Shown in pieces: positions 9,219 through 17,035 of a stretch of DNA of 64,000 nt. The stretch's first letter is position 1, and every line of letters begins with the position of its first letter. The stretch is from Streptomyces sp. XY006 (lineage in GTDB: Bacteria; Actinomycetota; Actinomycetes; Streptomycetales; Streptomycetaceae): the NCBI RefSeq assembly GCF_002237655.1, contig NZ_NOKT01000015.1, forward strand, positions 1 to 64,000, in the 5' to 3' direction. The notes under the pieces were generated by a model. The model worked only from the letters and a program-made list of their open reading frames with translations. It was not told the origin of the DNA and searched no databases. The position numbers and the translations under genes were made by a program.

Positions 9219-10493
9219 TTAATTGACGAGCGCATCCGGCTTGCCCTTGCTGCGCGGCCGTTCCTCGACCATCTTGCCCCAGACGATCATCCGGTACTTG
9301 CTGGTGAACTCCGGCGTGCACGTGGTCAGCGTGATGTAGCGGCCGGGCTTGGTGAACCCCGACCCCGTGGGGATCGGATTGAGGACGCTCGTGTTGCTCG
9401 GCGACGTCACCGGCAGGATCGAGGCCATCTTGTAGACGTAGTACTCGTCCTGCGTCTCCACGACGATGGGATCGCCGGGAGCGAGCCTGTTGATGTAGCG
9501 GAACGGTTCTCCGTGGGTGTTGCGGTGCCCCGCGAGCCCGAAGTTCCCGGTCTTGTCCCCGGGCATCGCGGTCTTCAGCGCGCCCTCGGCGTAGTGCCCG
9601 ACCATGCCCCGGTCGAGCACGCCCTTGCTGCTGGTGCCCTCCGCGATCGGCACCACCACGTCCAGCTTGGGGATGTGCAGGATGGCGAAGCCCTGCCCCG
9701 GCTCGAAGACACCCGGGTTGCGCTTGCCGCTCGCCCAGTCGTTCTGGAGGCTGCTGGCCTCCTTGCCGGCCTGTGCGTGCGCCCGGACGTTGGTCCACCA
9801 GAGCTGATAGGTGACGAACAGCAGCATCAGCACACCGGTGGTGATGAACACCTCGCCGATCGCCCGGCTGGCCACGACCGCCGCACCCGGTTTGCGGGCC
9901 CGCGCCTGCCGCCGGGCCTCGACGCGGGACAGCGGCGCCCGGGCCCCTTCCCGGGCCGTGGCGGGCGTCGAGGCCTCCGCGGAGTTCCCCTGGCGCCCGT
10001 GGCGGCGTTTGGCGGCCTTTCTGCGGGCCGCACGGCCTCCGGGGGCGGACCGGTCCTGCCGCGCACGGGAAGCGGCCCGAGAGCCCGGTACGGGGCCGTC
10101 CGGAGCCTCCCCGTCCGCGGGCGGTGGATCCGGTATCCGCAGCGCCACCGTCTCCTCGTCGACGGGCGGCAGGAAGGACTCCCCGCCACCGGCTCCGTAC
10201 GCCCCCGCGTACGGCTCCGGAGCCGGCTCCGGCACGAAGGGCTGTGCCCCCGGCTCATAGGCCTGCTGCCCCGCCTCGTACGGCTGCGGCCCCGCTGCGT
10301 AGGGCTGCGGTCCCGCAGCGTAGGGCTGCGCCTCCGGCCCGTGCGGGTACGGTCGCTGCGGGTAGGGCCCCTGCGGGTGGGGCCCCTGCGGGTGGGGCTG
10401 CGCCTCCGACCAGCCCTCCGACGCGCCCGGCACCCCGTACGACTGCTGCCCGTACGAGGTGTCGGACTCGCGCTCGGGGCGCAGCGCGGTCAC
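9219..10493 (-). CDS. srtE1: class E sortase with long Tyr/Gln/Pro-rich cytoplasmic extension (SrtE1-like)
   Basis: The protein is 424 residues from the GTG at 10493. Residues 1-80 are low complexity with repeated PQGPxPQGP and YAAGPQPYEAGQ motifs. A basic stretch then precedes a membrane segment near 205-225 and a C-terminal sortase domain (GLAGHRNTHG, TLTTCTPE, YRMIVWG). The start is chosen because GTG at 10493 overlaps the stop of the upstream amidotransferase gene (bases 10490-10493), a coupling arrangement. It very likely works with the adjacent SrtE2 in anchoring surface proteins needed for aerial growth, as known for S. coelicolor. The role of the cytoplasmic tail is not known to me. 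Confidence 0.9.
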   Translation of the reverse strand: MTALRPERESDTSYGQQSYGVPGASEGWSEAQPHPQGPHPQGPYPQRPYPHGPEAQPYAAGPQPYAAGPQPYEAGQQAYEPGAQPFVPEPAPEPYAGAYGAGGGESFLPPVDEETVALRIPDPPPADGEAPDGPVPGSRAASRARQDRSAPGGRAARRKAAKRRHGRQGNSAEASTPATAREGARAPLSRVEARRQARARKPGAAVVASRAIGEVFITTGVLMLLFVTYQLWWTNVRAHAQAGKEASSLQNDWASGKRNPGVFEPGQGFAILHIPKLDVVVPIAEGTSSKGVLDRGMVGHYAEGALKTAMPGDKTGNFGLAGHRNTHGEPFRYINRLAPGDPIVVETQDEYYVYKMASILPVTSPSNTSVLNPIPTGSGFTKPGRYITLTTCTPEFTSKYRMIVWGKMVEERPRSKGKPDALVN

Positions 10494-11128
10494 GCCGTGG
10501 CCCTGCCCACCACCGGGGCGAGCCCGGCCGACCTCGCCACCGCGCCCTGGTCGCCGCACTCCACCAGCCAGTTGGCCAGCATCCGGTGCCCGTGCTCGGT
10601 CAGTACCGACTCGGGGTGGAACTGCACGCCCTCGACCGGCAGTTCACGGTGCCTGAGGCCCATGACGATGCCGTCGTGCGTCCGGGCCGTGACCTCCAGC
10701 TCGGCCGGGACCGTCGCCGGCTCGGCGGCCAAGGAGTGGTAGCGCGTCGCCGTGAAGGGCGACGGCAGGCCCGCGAAGACGCCCCCGCCGGTGTGCTCCA
10801 CCAGCGAGGTCTTGCCGTGCAGCAGCTCGGGCGCCCGGTCGACCACACCGCCGTACGCCACCTGCATCGACTGCATGCCGAGGCAGACGCCGAAGACGGG
10901 CACACCGGTCGCGGCGCAGTGCCGGACCATGTCCACGCACACCCCGGCCTGCTCCGGCGTCCCGGGTCCCGGGGAGAGCAGGACCCCGTCGAAGCCGTCC
11001 TGGGCATGTGCCGTGGAGACCTCGTCGTTGCGCAGGACCTCGCACTCGGCGCCCAGCTGGTACAGGTACTGAACCAGGTTGAAGACGAAGCTGTCGTAGT
11101 TGTCGACGACGAGAATGCGCGCGCTCAC
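10490..11128 (-). CDS. pabA: glutamine amidotransferase, aminodeoxychorismate/anthranilate synthase component II
   Basis: This 212-residue class I glutamine amidotransferase begins with the family N-terminus ILVVDNYDSFVFNLVQYL. It has the nucleophile Cys in VFGVCLGMQS and the His-Glu pair in GVQFHPES. It supplies ammonia to chorismate for 4-aminobenzoate (folate) or anthranilate (tryptophan) synthesis. No component I gene is in the window, so which pathway it serves cannot be told here, and the enzyme may be amphibolic. The GTG start at 11128 overlaps the stop of the small membrane protein gene (11125-11127), and its own stop overlaps the srtE1 start. Confidence 0.9.
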   Translation of the reverse strand: MSARILVVDNYDSFVFNLVQYLYQLGAECEVLRNDEVSTAHAQDGFDGVLLSPGPGTPEQAGVCVDMVRHCAATGVPVFGVCLGMQSMQVAYGGVVDRAPELLHGKTSLVEHTGGGVFAGLPSPFTATRYHSLAAEPATVPAELEVTARTHDGIVMGLRHRELPVEGVQFHPESVLTEHGHRMLANWLVECGDQGAVARSAGLAPVVGRATA

Positions 11129-11286
11129 TGGTTGTCCACCGTCACATCGTTGAAGGGCAGCAGCGGTTCCGCCCACGGGAAGACGTACTGGAAGAGGACG
11201 TAGACCACGGCCACGACCAGGGCGAGCGAGATCACTGCCTTCACCCACGTGTTCCCCGGCAGATGCCGCCAGATCCAGCCGTACAT
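11125..11286 (-). CDS. small single-pass membrane protein
   Basis: This 53-residue protein starts MYGWIWRHLPG and has one membrane helix (about residues 16-36, ISLALVVAVVYVLFQYVF). A short acidic external tail ends in VTVDNQ. The ORF could extend to 11322, but ATG at 11286 gives the compact form I remember from other streptomycetes. Its stop overlaps the pabA start, so the two are co-translated. Function is unknown; its place between two sortase genes suggests an envelope role, which is inference. Confidence 0.75.
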   Translation of the reverse strand: MYGWIWRHLPGNTWVKAVISLALVVAVVYVLFQYVFPWAEPLLPFNDVTVDNQ

Positions 11287-11339
11287 GCCGTCCCTTCCGT
11301 CGTACCACGGCACCAGACCCACGCCGTACAGCCACCAGA

Positions 11340-12017
11340 CTAACGGCGCAACGCCTCAGGTTTCCCGGCCTCCACAGGCTGGGTGGAGTCCAGGTGCGCC
11401 CAGACGATCAGCCGGTGACTGTGCCCCCACTCGGGTTCGCACGTGGTCAGCGTCAGATACCGGCCCGGACGCGTGTACCCGGAAGTACGGGGGAGAGGGT
11501 CGATCACCTCGATGTCGGAGGGCACTGTTTTGTACGGGCCTTTGTCGATCCGATAGGTGAACCAGGTCGTGCCGTCCGTCAGCACCACCGCGTCCCCGCG
11601 CCTGAGCCGGGGAAAGTCCTTGAAGGGGTCGCCGTAGGTGCGGCGGTGGCCGGCGACGGCGAAGTTCCCCCGCTGTCCCAGCTGGGCGGTCTCCGCGTAG
11701 TGGCCGAGCCCCTTCTTCAGGGTGGAGGTGGCGGTGCCCTCCAGCACCGGCTTGTTCCACGTGAAACCAAGCCGCGGGATGTACATGATCGCGAAAGGCT
11801 TGCCCTTCACGTAGGGCTTGGGCTTCTCGGGGCCCGCCGGTAAGGCGTCACCGGGCGGGCGGGGCTTCGACCACTCCTCGCGGAGCCGGTCGATCTGGTC
11901 GTCCATGACGCCGTCGGCCCGCACGCCCGTCCAGAAGAGCGCGTACACGACGAACAGCACGATCAGAGTGCCGACGGTGACGCAGAGTTCGCTGACGGTC
12001 CTGACGATCACGCGCAC
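11340..12017 (-). CDS. class E sortase, third copy
   Basis: This 225-residue protein has an N-terminal membrane segment (about 8-30) and a sortase domain with VAGHRRTYG (His), TLTTCEPE (Cys) and HRLIVWAH (Arg). It lacks the long cytoplasmic extension of the second sortase. The start is GTG at 12017, preceded by a GGGGGAGCC ribosome site. It lies between the DUF881 protein gene and the small membrane protein gene, all on the minus strand with short gaps, so it is probably in the same operon as pabA and the two other sortases. Its substrates cannot be predicted from the window. Confidence 0.88.
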   Translation of the reverse strand: MRVIVRTVSELCVTVGTLIVLFVVYALFWTGVRADGVMDDQIDRLREEWSKPRPPGDALPAGPEKPKPYVKGKPFAIMYIPRLGFTWNKPVLEGTATSTLKKGLGHYAETAQLGQRGNFAVAGHRRTYGDPFKDFPRLRRGDAVVLTDGTTWFTYRIDKGPYKTVPSDIEVIDPLPRTSGYTRPGRYLTLTTCEPEWGHSHRLIVWAHLDSTQPVEAGKPEALRR

Positions 12018-12041
12018 CGGCGGCTCCCCCGGCCTGGGCTG

Positions 12042-12821
12042 CTACTCCACGGGCTTCGCGTAGTGCAGATCCACTGTGCCCGAGTAGCCGGGCAGAGTCA
12101 CCGGGCCGTTCTCCTCGACTTTCCATCCGAGTCCGTAGACATTGACGTAGACCATGTAGTTCTGGATGGCCGGGGACGCCGCGAGGGCCTGCTTCAGCTT
12201 CCCCGGGTCGCCGACCGCGGTGATCTTGTAGGGGGGCGAGTAGACGCGGCCCTGGAGGATCAGGGTGTTGCCCACGCAGCGCACCGCGCTCGTGGAGATC
12301 AGCCGCTGGTCCATGACCTTGATGCCCTTGGCCCCGCCCTGCCACAGCGCGTTCACCACGGCCTGCAGGTCCTGCTGGTGGATGACCAGGTAGTCGGGCT
12401 GCGGCTCGGGATATCCGGGCAGCTTGGCGGTGGCGTCCGGCGGGGCGTCGTTGAGCGTGACCGTGAGCGAGTCGCCCGTGAGCTTCTGCGTGCCGGCGCG
12501 CTTCTCCAGCGCGGCGAGCTTCGCGTCCTCGGCCTTGGTGGAGCCGTCGTCCCGCTCGGCGAGCGCCTCTATGTCCTTGCGGAGGGCGCCGTTGGTCTCG
12601 TCCAGCTCGCCGTTGGCCCGGCTGCGTTCCTGGATCAGGTCGGACAGCTTCAGCAGCGAGGTGTCCGAGCGGATGTTGGTGCCCTTGGCGGTGTTGAAGC
12701 TGGTGAAGAAGATCAGTCCGGCCAGGGCGAAGACGGCCGCCGTGAGGATCCGCACGGGCCGGAAACGGCGCGCGCGCTCAGGGGTGGATCCCGTCCCGGG
12801 GAAGTCGGCAGAATTGCTCAA
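12042..12821 (-). CDS. DUF881 family membrane protein
   Basis: This 259-residue protein has a membrane segment near residues 24-43 and a predicted coiled coil (about 55-95). The C-terminal DUF881 domain contains conserved segments such as YLVIHQQDLQAVVNALW and GNTLILQGRVYSPPY. The family is widespread near crgA and division genes in Gram-positive bacteria; its molecular role is unsettled. The start is TTG at 12821 with an AAGGAGATAAGGG leader. It is the first gene of the minus-strand sortase operon and is divergent from crgA, sharing a 139-base promoter region. Confidence 0.85.
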   Translation of the reverse strand: MSNSADFPGTGSTPERARRFRPVRILTAAVFALAGLIFFTSFNTAKGTNIRSDTSLLKLSDLIQERSRANGELDETNGALRKDIEALAERDDGSTKAEDAKLAALEKRAGTQKLTGDSLTVTLNDAPPDATAKLPGYPEPQPDYLVIHQQDLQAVVNALWQGGAKGIKVMDQRLISTSAVRCVGNTLILQGRVYSPPYKITAVGDPGKLKQALAASPAIQNYMVYVNVYGLGWKVEENGPVTLPGYSGTVDLHYAKPVE

Positions 12822-12960
12822 CGTACCCTTATCTCCTTCGGCGCGGCGGAAGCACTACGCTAACGGACGCCCGGGGGAGCATTCGGAGTCCCCTTACGCT
12901 GCCCCGAGACCGACCCAGTTACCTGCGCGGCCACGCAGCGCATCGACAGGAGAGACCCTC

Positions 12961-13215
12961 GTGCCGAAGTCACGTATCCGCAAGAAGGCCGATTACACGC
13001 CGCCGCCGTCGAAGCAGACGACCGCGATCAAGCTGAACAGCCGGTCCTGGGTCGCACCGGTCATGCTGGCCATGTTCCTCATCGGCCTGGCCTGGATCGT
13101 CGTCTTCTACGTCACCGACGGCTCGCTGCCCATCGACTCCCTGGGCAACTGGAACATCGTGGTGGGCTTCGGCTTCATCGCCGCCGGATTCGGCGTCTCC
13201 ACCCAGTGGAAGTAG
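12961..13215 (+). CDS. crgA: cell division protein CrgA
   Basis: This 84-residue protein has the CrgA signature: a basic N-terminus (MPKSRIRKKADYTPPP) and two membrane helices (about 30-52 and 63-80). CrgA is an actinobacterial division regulator that, in Streptomyces, delays FtsZ ring formation in aerial hyphae and interacts with FtsZ and PBPs. The start is GTG at 12961 with a CAGGAGAGACC ribosome site. The gene is immediately followed by a DnaA-box cluster. Confidence 0.96.
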   Translation: MPKSRIRKKADYTPPPSKQTTAIKLNSRSWVAPVMLAMFLIGLAWIVVFYVTDGSLPIDSLGNWNIVVGFGFIAAGFGVSTQWK

Positions 13216-13262
13216 CGGTCGCCGGCCGGTGAACGCAGCTCTGCCCAGGGCTGTTCGCTGAG

Positions 13263-13463
13263 TTATCCACAACCGTTATCCACATGGGGAAAAAGAAAGA
13301 CGATCTGTGGATAACTCATCGGGCGTTGACGCCGGTATGACGGAAGTACCGCGACTCGAAAACGTGTTCGCCCCCTGCCTGACCTGCGGAAACGCGGCCC
13401 GGTGACAGGGGGCACATGTGTTCCCGCACACTGTGCACAAGATCCGGCACCCGCTGTGGACAA
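13263..13463. promoter_or_regulatory. cluster of DnaA boxes downstream of crgA
   Basis: Three perfect TTATCCACA boxes lie at 13263-13271 and 13276-13284 (plus) and 13306-13314 (minus). A perfect TTGTCCACA box lies at 13455-13463 (minus), and a one-mismatch box at 13432-13440 (minus). The cluster fills the gap between the convergent crgA and rhomboid genes, about 18 kb from oriC. Clusters of this kind outside oriC are reported to bind DnaA and affect replication timing in Streptomyces. This one is seen directly; its binding is inferred. Confidence 0.8.
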
Positions 13464-13472
13464 CGGGCGCGC

Positions 13473-14363
13473 TCAGCTGAGCTGGGCCGTCCTCAACAGG
13501 GTCACCAGCACCACCACCGCCAGGACCAGGGCGCATGTGCCGTACTGGATCAGGGCCCGGCGCTCGCGCGGCGCGTGGACCATGGCGTACCCGATGACGA
13601 CACCGGCGACGAGGCCGCCGATGTGGGCCTGCCAGGAGATGTTGAAGCCCGGGCTGAACGTGAAGATCAGGTTGATCGCCAGCAGCGCGATGATCGGCCG
13701 CATGTCGTAGTTGAGCCGGCGCATCAGCACGGCCGTGGCGCCGAAGAGGCCGAAGATCGCACCCGAGGCGCCGAGCGTGGCCGTGTTCGGGGCGGTCAGC
13801 AGGTAGGCCAGCGCGCTGCCCGCGAGGCCCGAGACGAGGTAGAGCGCGAAGTAGCGCACCCGTCCCAGGGCCGCTTCGAGGGGGCCGCCGAGCCACCAGA
13901 GACTGAGCATGTTGAACGCGATGTGCCAGATCTCCTGGTGCGTGAAGACCGACGTCACCATGCGGTACCACTCGCCTCCCGCCACACCCTGGACGGGAGT
14001 GAAGGGCGCGGGCGGCCACGCGCCGAGCAGGACGAGATCGCCGAGGAGCGACTCGTGGACCTTGACGGCGATGAAGACCGCGAGGTTGATCCCGATGAGG
14101 ATCTTCGTGAGCAGGCGGGGGTCGGAGGCGATGCTGCCGCCGGCCAGGGTCCGGGGCATCGAGGCCGAGGGGGCGTGCCCGGTGCCGGAGCCGGTGCGGA
14201 CGCACTCGGGGCACTGGAAACCGACGGAGGCGTCGACCATGCACTCGGGGCAGATCGGGCGCTCGCAGCGGGTGCAGCGGACGCCCGTCTCACGGTCCGG
14301 GTGGCGGTAGCACATGGGGACGCTGTGGGCGTCCTGCGGGCTGCCCGCAGCCTGCTCGTCCAT
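13473..14363 (-). CDS. rhomboid-family intramembrane serine protease with N-terminal zinc-finger-like domain
   Basis: This 296-residue protein starts with a Cys/His-rich segment (CYRHPDRETGVRCTRC, CPECM, CPEC) that looks like a B-box-type zinc finger. It is followed by about seven membrane segments. The rhomboid signature is intact: HIAFNMLSLWWLG, catalytic Ser in LGASGAIFG and catalytic His in WQAHIGGLVAG. It should cleave membrane proteins within the bilayer; its substrate is unknown. ATG at 14363 is chosen because GAGGGGAA precedes it and because the ORF upstream of this point runs into the terminator of the next gene. Confidence 0.92.
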   Translation of the reverse strand: MDEQAAGSPQDAHSVPMCYRHPDRETGVRCTRCERPICPECMVDASVGFQCPECVRTGSGTGHAPSASMPRTLAGGSIASDPRLLTKILIGINLAVFIAVKVHESLLGDLVLLGAWPPAPFTPVQGVAGGEWYRMVTSVFTHQEIWHIAFNMLSLWWLGGPLEAALGRVRYFALYLVSGLAGSALAYLLTAPNTATLGASGAIFGLFGATAVLMRRLNYDMRPIIALLAINLIFTFSPGFNISWQAHIGGLVAGVVIGYAMVHAPRERRALIQYGTCALVLAVVVLVTLLRTAQLS

Positions 14364-14393
14364 GGGTTCCCCTCGGTCGTGGTGGAAAAAGCC

Positions 14394-14423
14394 CGCCCTG
14401 CCCATCCCTACGGATGAGCAGGG
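14394..14423 (-). terminator. terminator of the peptidyl-prolyl isomerase gene
   Basis: Arms at 14394-14406 and 14411-14423 pair with one mismatch around a four-base loop. On the minus strand the stem is followed by GGGCTTTTTCC, so this is a classical U-tract terminator located just before the rhomboid start. Confidence 0.8.
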
Positions 14424-14457
14424 CGATTGGTTCCCTGCGAAGGCCCCGGTGGGCGCC

Positions 14458-14985
14458 TCAGCGGGTCTCGATCACGACGGACTCGATGACCACGTCCTGC
14501 AGCGGGCGGTCGGTGCGCGGGTTCGTCTGCGTGGTGGCGATGGTGTCCACGACCTTCTGGCTGGCCGCGTCGGTGACCTCGCCGAAGATCGTGTGCTTGC
14601 GGTTCAGCCACGCCGTCGGGGAGACGGTGATGAAGAACTGCGAGCCATTGGTGCCCGGGCCGGCGTTGGCCATCGCCAGCAGGTAGGGCTTGTCGAAGCG
14701 CAGGTCCGGGTGGAACTCGTCCTCGAACTGGTAGCCGGGGCCGCCGGTGCCGTTGCCCAGCGGGTCACCGCCCTGGATCATGAAGCCGCTGATCACCCGG
14801 TGGAAGACCGTGCCGTCGTAGAGCCTGTCCGTGGACTTCTGGCCCGTCTCCGGGTGCGTCCACTCCCGCTCGCCCTGGGCGAGCTCGACGAAGTTCTTGA
14901 CCGTCTTGGGGGCGTGGTTCGGCAGCAGCCGGACCTCGATGTCGCCGTGGTTGGTCTTCAGGGTGGCGTAGAGCTGCTCAGCCAC
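14458..14985 (-). CDS. cyclophilin-type peptidyl-prolyl cis-trans isomerase
   Basis: This 175-residue protein has no signal peptide and is therefore cytoplasmic. Cyclophilin active-site motifs are present: FHRVISGFMIQGGD (catalytic Arg), ANAGPGTNGSQFFIT and a conserved HTIFGEV. It catalyses proline isomerisation during protein folding. It has its own terminator and is divergent from the DUF5324 gene. Confidence 0.95.
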   Translation of the reverse strand: MAEQLYATLKTNHGDIEVRLLPNHAPKTVKNFVELAQGEREWTHPETGQKSTDRLYDGTVFHRVISGFMIQGGDPLGNGTGGPGYQFEDEFHPDLRFDKPYLLAMANAGPGTNGSQFFITVSPTAWLNRKHTIFGEVTDAASQKVVDTIATTQTNPRTDRPLQDVVIESVVIETR

Positions 14986-15323
14986 GATCTGCCTTCCGTT
15001 GTCTTTCTGTGACTCCCTGATCCTCGCATGGACGGGCCGCCGCGTCGCCCGACCTCGGCGCAGCGGGGGGAAACCCTCGGCGGGCGGTCACGGAAAACCG
15101 GTCGAGTAGTGCCGGGGCGGGGGCGCTCGGCAACGATCCGTGGCATTGTCGACGACAAGCTCCTGTTGCCCCCTATTCATCCGCTCTTGCACGTACTCGG
15201 CATGGGATGCCGGTTTCCGTGACCCGGATGCTCGCTCGCGCATGCCTGGTCGTGCACCCGGAGGCATGATCCGTAAAAGGGTGGAAAGTCGAAATACCGT
15301 ACGCCACCGAGGAGGAGGAACCC
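14986..15323. other. 338-base intergenic region between divergent genes
   Basis: It separates the cyclophilin gene (minus) and the DUF5324 gene (plus) and should hold both promoters. I see a 6-bp inverted repeat at 15198-15212 and a GAGGAGGAGGAA ribosome site just before 15324. I could not assign a promoter with confidence. Confidence 0.5.
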
Positions 15324-16022
15324 GTGACCCGCATCGACAGCGTGCGCGCCGCGACTGGTTCGGCGAAGGACAGCGTGCTGCACGCCGCGGAAGTGGTGGC
15401 GCCCTACGCCGACACGGCCAAGGACAGGGCCGCGCACTACGCACACGAGGCGCGCGTACGGCTGGCGCCCAAGGTGACGCAGGCCGCCGGGCAGGCACGT
15501 GTCCAGTACGGCGCCCATGTGCAGCCTTATCTGGAGCAGGCCCGCTCACACGTGCCGCCGAAGGTCGACCAGGCCGCCCATGAGGCCGCCGTCCGCACAC
15601 GCAAGGCCGCCCGTCAGGCGGCGGAGTACTCACGGCCGAGGCTGGAGCAGGCGATGGCCGCGGCCGTGCCCGTGACGACCGAGGCCGCCGCCCGCAGCGC
15701 GGCGGCGATGGCCGCACTGCGCGGTCAGGTCTCGTCGAAGGAGATCCAGAAGCTGGTCCGCCGGCAGGAACGGCGGGCGAGGGCCGGTAAGGCCGTGAAG
15801 ACTCTGGTGATCCTCGGCGCCCTGGCGGGCGGTGCCTTCGCCGCGTGGAAGTGGTGGGACAAGCAGGCCAACCCGGACTGGCTCGTCGAACCGCCCGCCG
15901 CGACGGAGGTCCCCGAGTCGGGCCGGCTGTCCGCCGTGGACGGCACGGGCCAGTCGTCTCTCGACCCCGAGGTCCAGGCCAAGGAGGCCGAGGAGGCCGC
16001 AAACCGCGACGACCGTTCCTGA
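15324..16022 (+). CDS. DUF5324-like Ala-rich helical protein with one membrane segment
   Basis: This 232-residue protein begins with an Ala/Val/Lys/His-rich helical region (about 1-130) that repeats AxxYAxxAKDRAxHYA-like heptads. It also has a membrane helix near 160-178 (VKTLVILGALAGGAFAAWKWW) and an acidic C-terminus. The family is found in streptomycetes and its function is unknown to me; the amphipathic Ala-rich region resembles apolipoprotein-like stress proteins. GTG at 15324 follows a very strong ribosome site. A 17-bp stem terminator follows. Confidence 0.8.
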   Translation: MTRIDSVRAATGSAKDSVLHAAEVVAPYADTAKDRAAHYAHEARVRLAPKVTQAAGQARVQYGAHVQPYLEQARSHVPPKVDQAAHEAAVRTRKAARQAAEYSRPRLEQAMAAAVPVTTEAAARSAAAMAALRGQVSSKEIQKLVRRQERRARAGKAVKTLVILGALAGGAFAAWKWWDKQANPDWLVEPPAATEVPESGRLSAVDGTGQSSLDPEVQAKEAEEAANRDDRS

Positions 16023-16041
16023 ACGTCGCCGATCAACAACG

Positions 16042-16080
16042 CGGCGGGGCGGGAGACTTGAGGTCTCCCGCCCCGCCGCA
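16042..16080. terminator. strong terminator after the DUF5324 gene
   Basis: Arms at 16042-16058 and 16064-16080 are perfect 17-bp complements with a five-base loop. A parS site begins three bases after the stem. Confidence 0.85.
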
Positions 16081-16082
16081 CT

Positions 16083-16096
16083 GTTTCACGTGAAAC
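16083..16096. other. parS centromere site (perfect GTTTCACGTGAAAC)
   Basis: This is a perfect 14-bp ParB-binding palindrome in an intergenic region, directly after a terminator stem. It is the only perfect parS I find on the gyrA side of oriC within the window. Confidence 0.95.
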
Positions 16097-16140
16097 CCCC
16101 ACCGCCCACCAGCCCCGGACTCACGAAAAACGCCCCCCGC

Positions 16141-16158
16141 ATCTGCGTTTCCGCAGAT
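16141..16158 (-). terminator. hairpin downstream of tRNA-Ala
   Basis: A 7-bp stem (16141-16147 with 16152-16158) with a four-base loop lies just downstream of the tRNA on the minus strand. Confidence 0.5.
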
Positions 16159-16174
16159 CGGAGGGCGTTTCCAG

Positions 16175-16247
16175 TGGAGCCTAGGGGAGTCGAACCCCTG
16201 ACATCTGCCATGCAAAGACAGCGCTCTACCAACTGAGCTAAGGCCCC
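16175..16247 (-). tRNA. tRNA-Ala (anticodon UGC)
   Basis: On the minus strand the 73-base sequence folds into a full cloverleaf. The acceptor stem is GGGGCCT/AGGCTCC, the D arm starts GCTCAGTTGGTAGAGC, the anticodon loop is TTTGCAT with TGC, and the T arm is AGGGGTTCGACTCCCCT. CCA is not encoded. Identity as alanine rests on the anticodon. Confidence 0.97.
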
Positions 16248-16379
16248 GGAAGAAGACGTCCGACCGGAGATGTCTCGTCCCGGCGGGCGTCGGAGACCAG
16301 AGTACCGGGTCACCCCCGTGATTCCGCAAAAAGATTGGGGGTCCCCGTCGCCGACCACTCTCCGTAAGATGCTCGGCGT

Positions 16380-16397
16380 GGTTCGCTACCGCGAACC
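16380..16397. promoter_or_regulatory. inverted repeat ahead of the HTH gene, possible operator
   Basis: Perfect 7-bp arms GGTTCGC and GCGAACC with a four-base spacer lie 32 bases before the start of the HTH regulator gene. Position suggests autoregulation, which is inference. Confidence 0.45.
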
Positions 16398-16428
16398 GCC
16401 GTACTTGGGGAAGCGATGGGGAGACGCA

Positions 16429-16977
16429 ATGGACGCCGCACAGCAGGAAGCCACCGCAAGAGCGCGGGAACTGCAGCGGAACTGGTACGGGGAGCCGCTG
16501 GGGGCGCTCTTCCGTAAGCTCATTGACGATCTTGGTCTCAACCAGGCTCGTCTCGCGGGGGTGCTGGGACTGTCCGCGCCGATGCTGTCGCAGCTGATGA
16601 GCGGTCAGCGGGCGAAGATCGGCAACCCTGCCGTGGTGCAGCGCGTGCAGCTGCTGCAGGACCTGGCGGGGCAGGTCGCGGACGGCAGCGTCAGCGCGGC
16701 CGAGGCCACCGAGCGCATGGAGGAGATCAAGAAGTCGCAGGGGGGCTCGGTGCTCAGCAACACCACGCAGACGACGAGCAGTTCCGGGGCCCCCACGGTC
16801 AAGCGGGTCGTCCGCGAGATCCAGTCGCTGCTGCGCTCGGTCGCGGCCGCGGGCGACATCATCGACGCCGCCGACACCCTCGCCCCGACCCACCCGGAGC
16901 TGGCAGAGTTCCTCCGGGTCTACGGCGCCGGACGTACCTCGGACGCGGTCGCGCACTACCAGTCCCACCAGAGCTGA
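16429..16977 (+). CDS. helix-turn-helix DNA-binding protein
   Basis: This 182-residue protein has an XRE-like helix-turn-helix around residues 25-55 (LIDDLGLNQARLAGVLGL followed by SAPMLSQLMSGQRAKIG). A helical C-terminal region follows. The ORF is longer, but ATG at 16429 has a GGGGAGACGC leader and starts the conserved part. It is probably a transcription regulator conserved in streptomycetes; target genes are unknown. An inverted repeat upstream could be its own operator. The Ser/Thr kinase gene follows on the same strand after 237 bases. Confidence 0.85.
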   Translation: MDAAQQEATARARELQRNWYGEPLGALFRKLIDDLGLNQARLAGVLGLSAPMLSQLMSGQRAKIGNPAVVQRVQLLQDLAGQVADGSVSAAEATERMEEIKKSQGGSVLSNTTQTTSSSGAPTVKRVVREIQSLLRSVAAAGDIIDAADTLAPTHPELAEFLRVYGAGRTSDAVAHYQSHQS

Positions 16978-17035
16978 TCCCTCCGTCCGGCCACCGAAGG
17001 GGGTGGGGCAGCCGGCGCGGGGTGAGGTGACGGGG

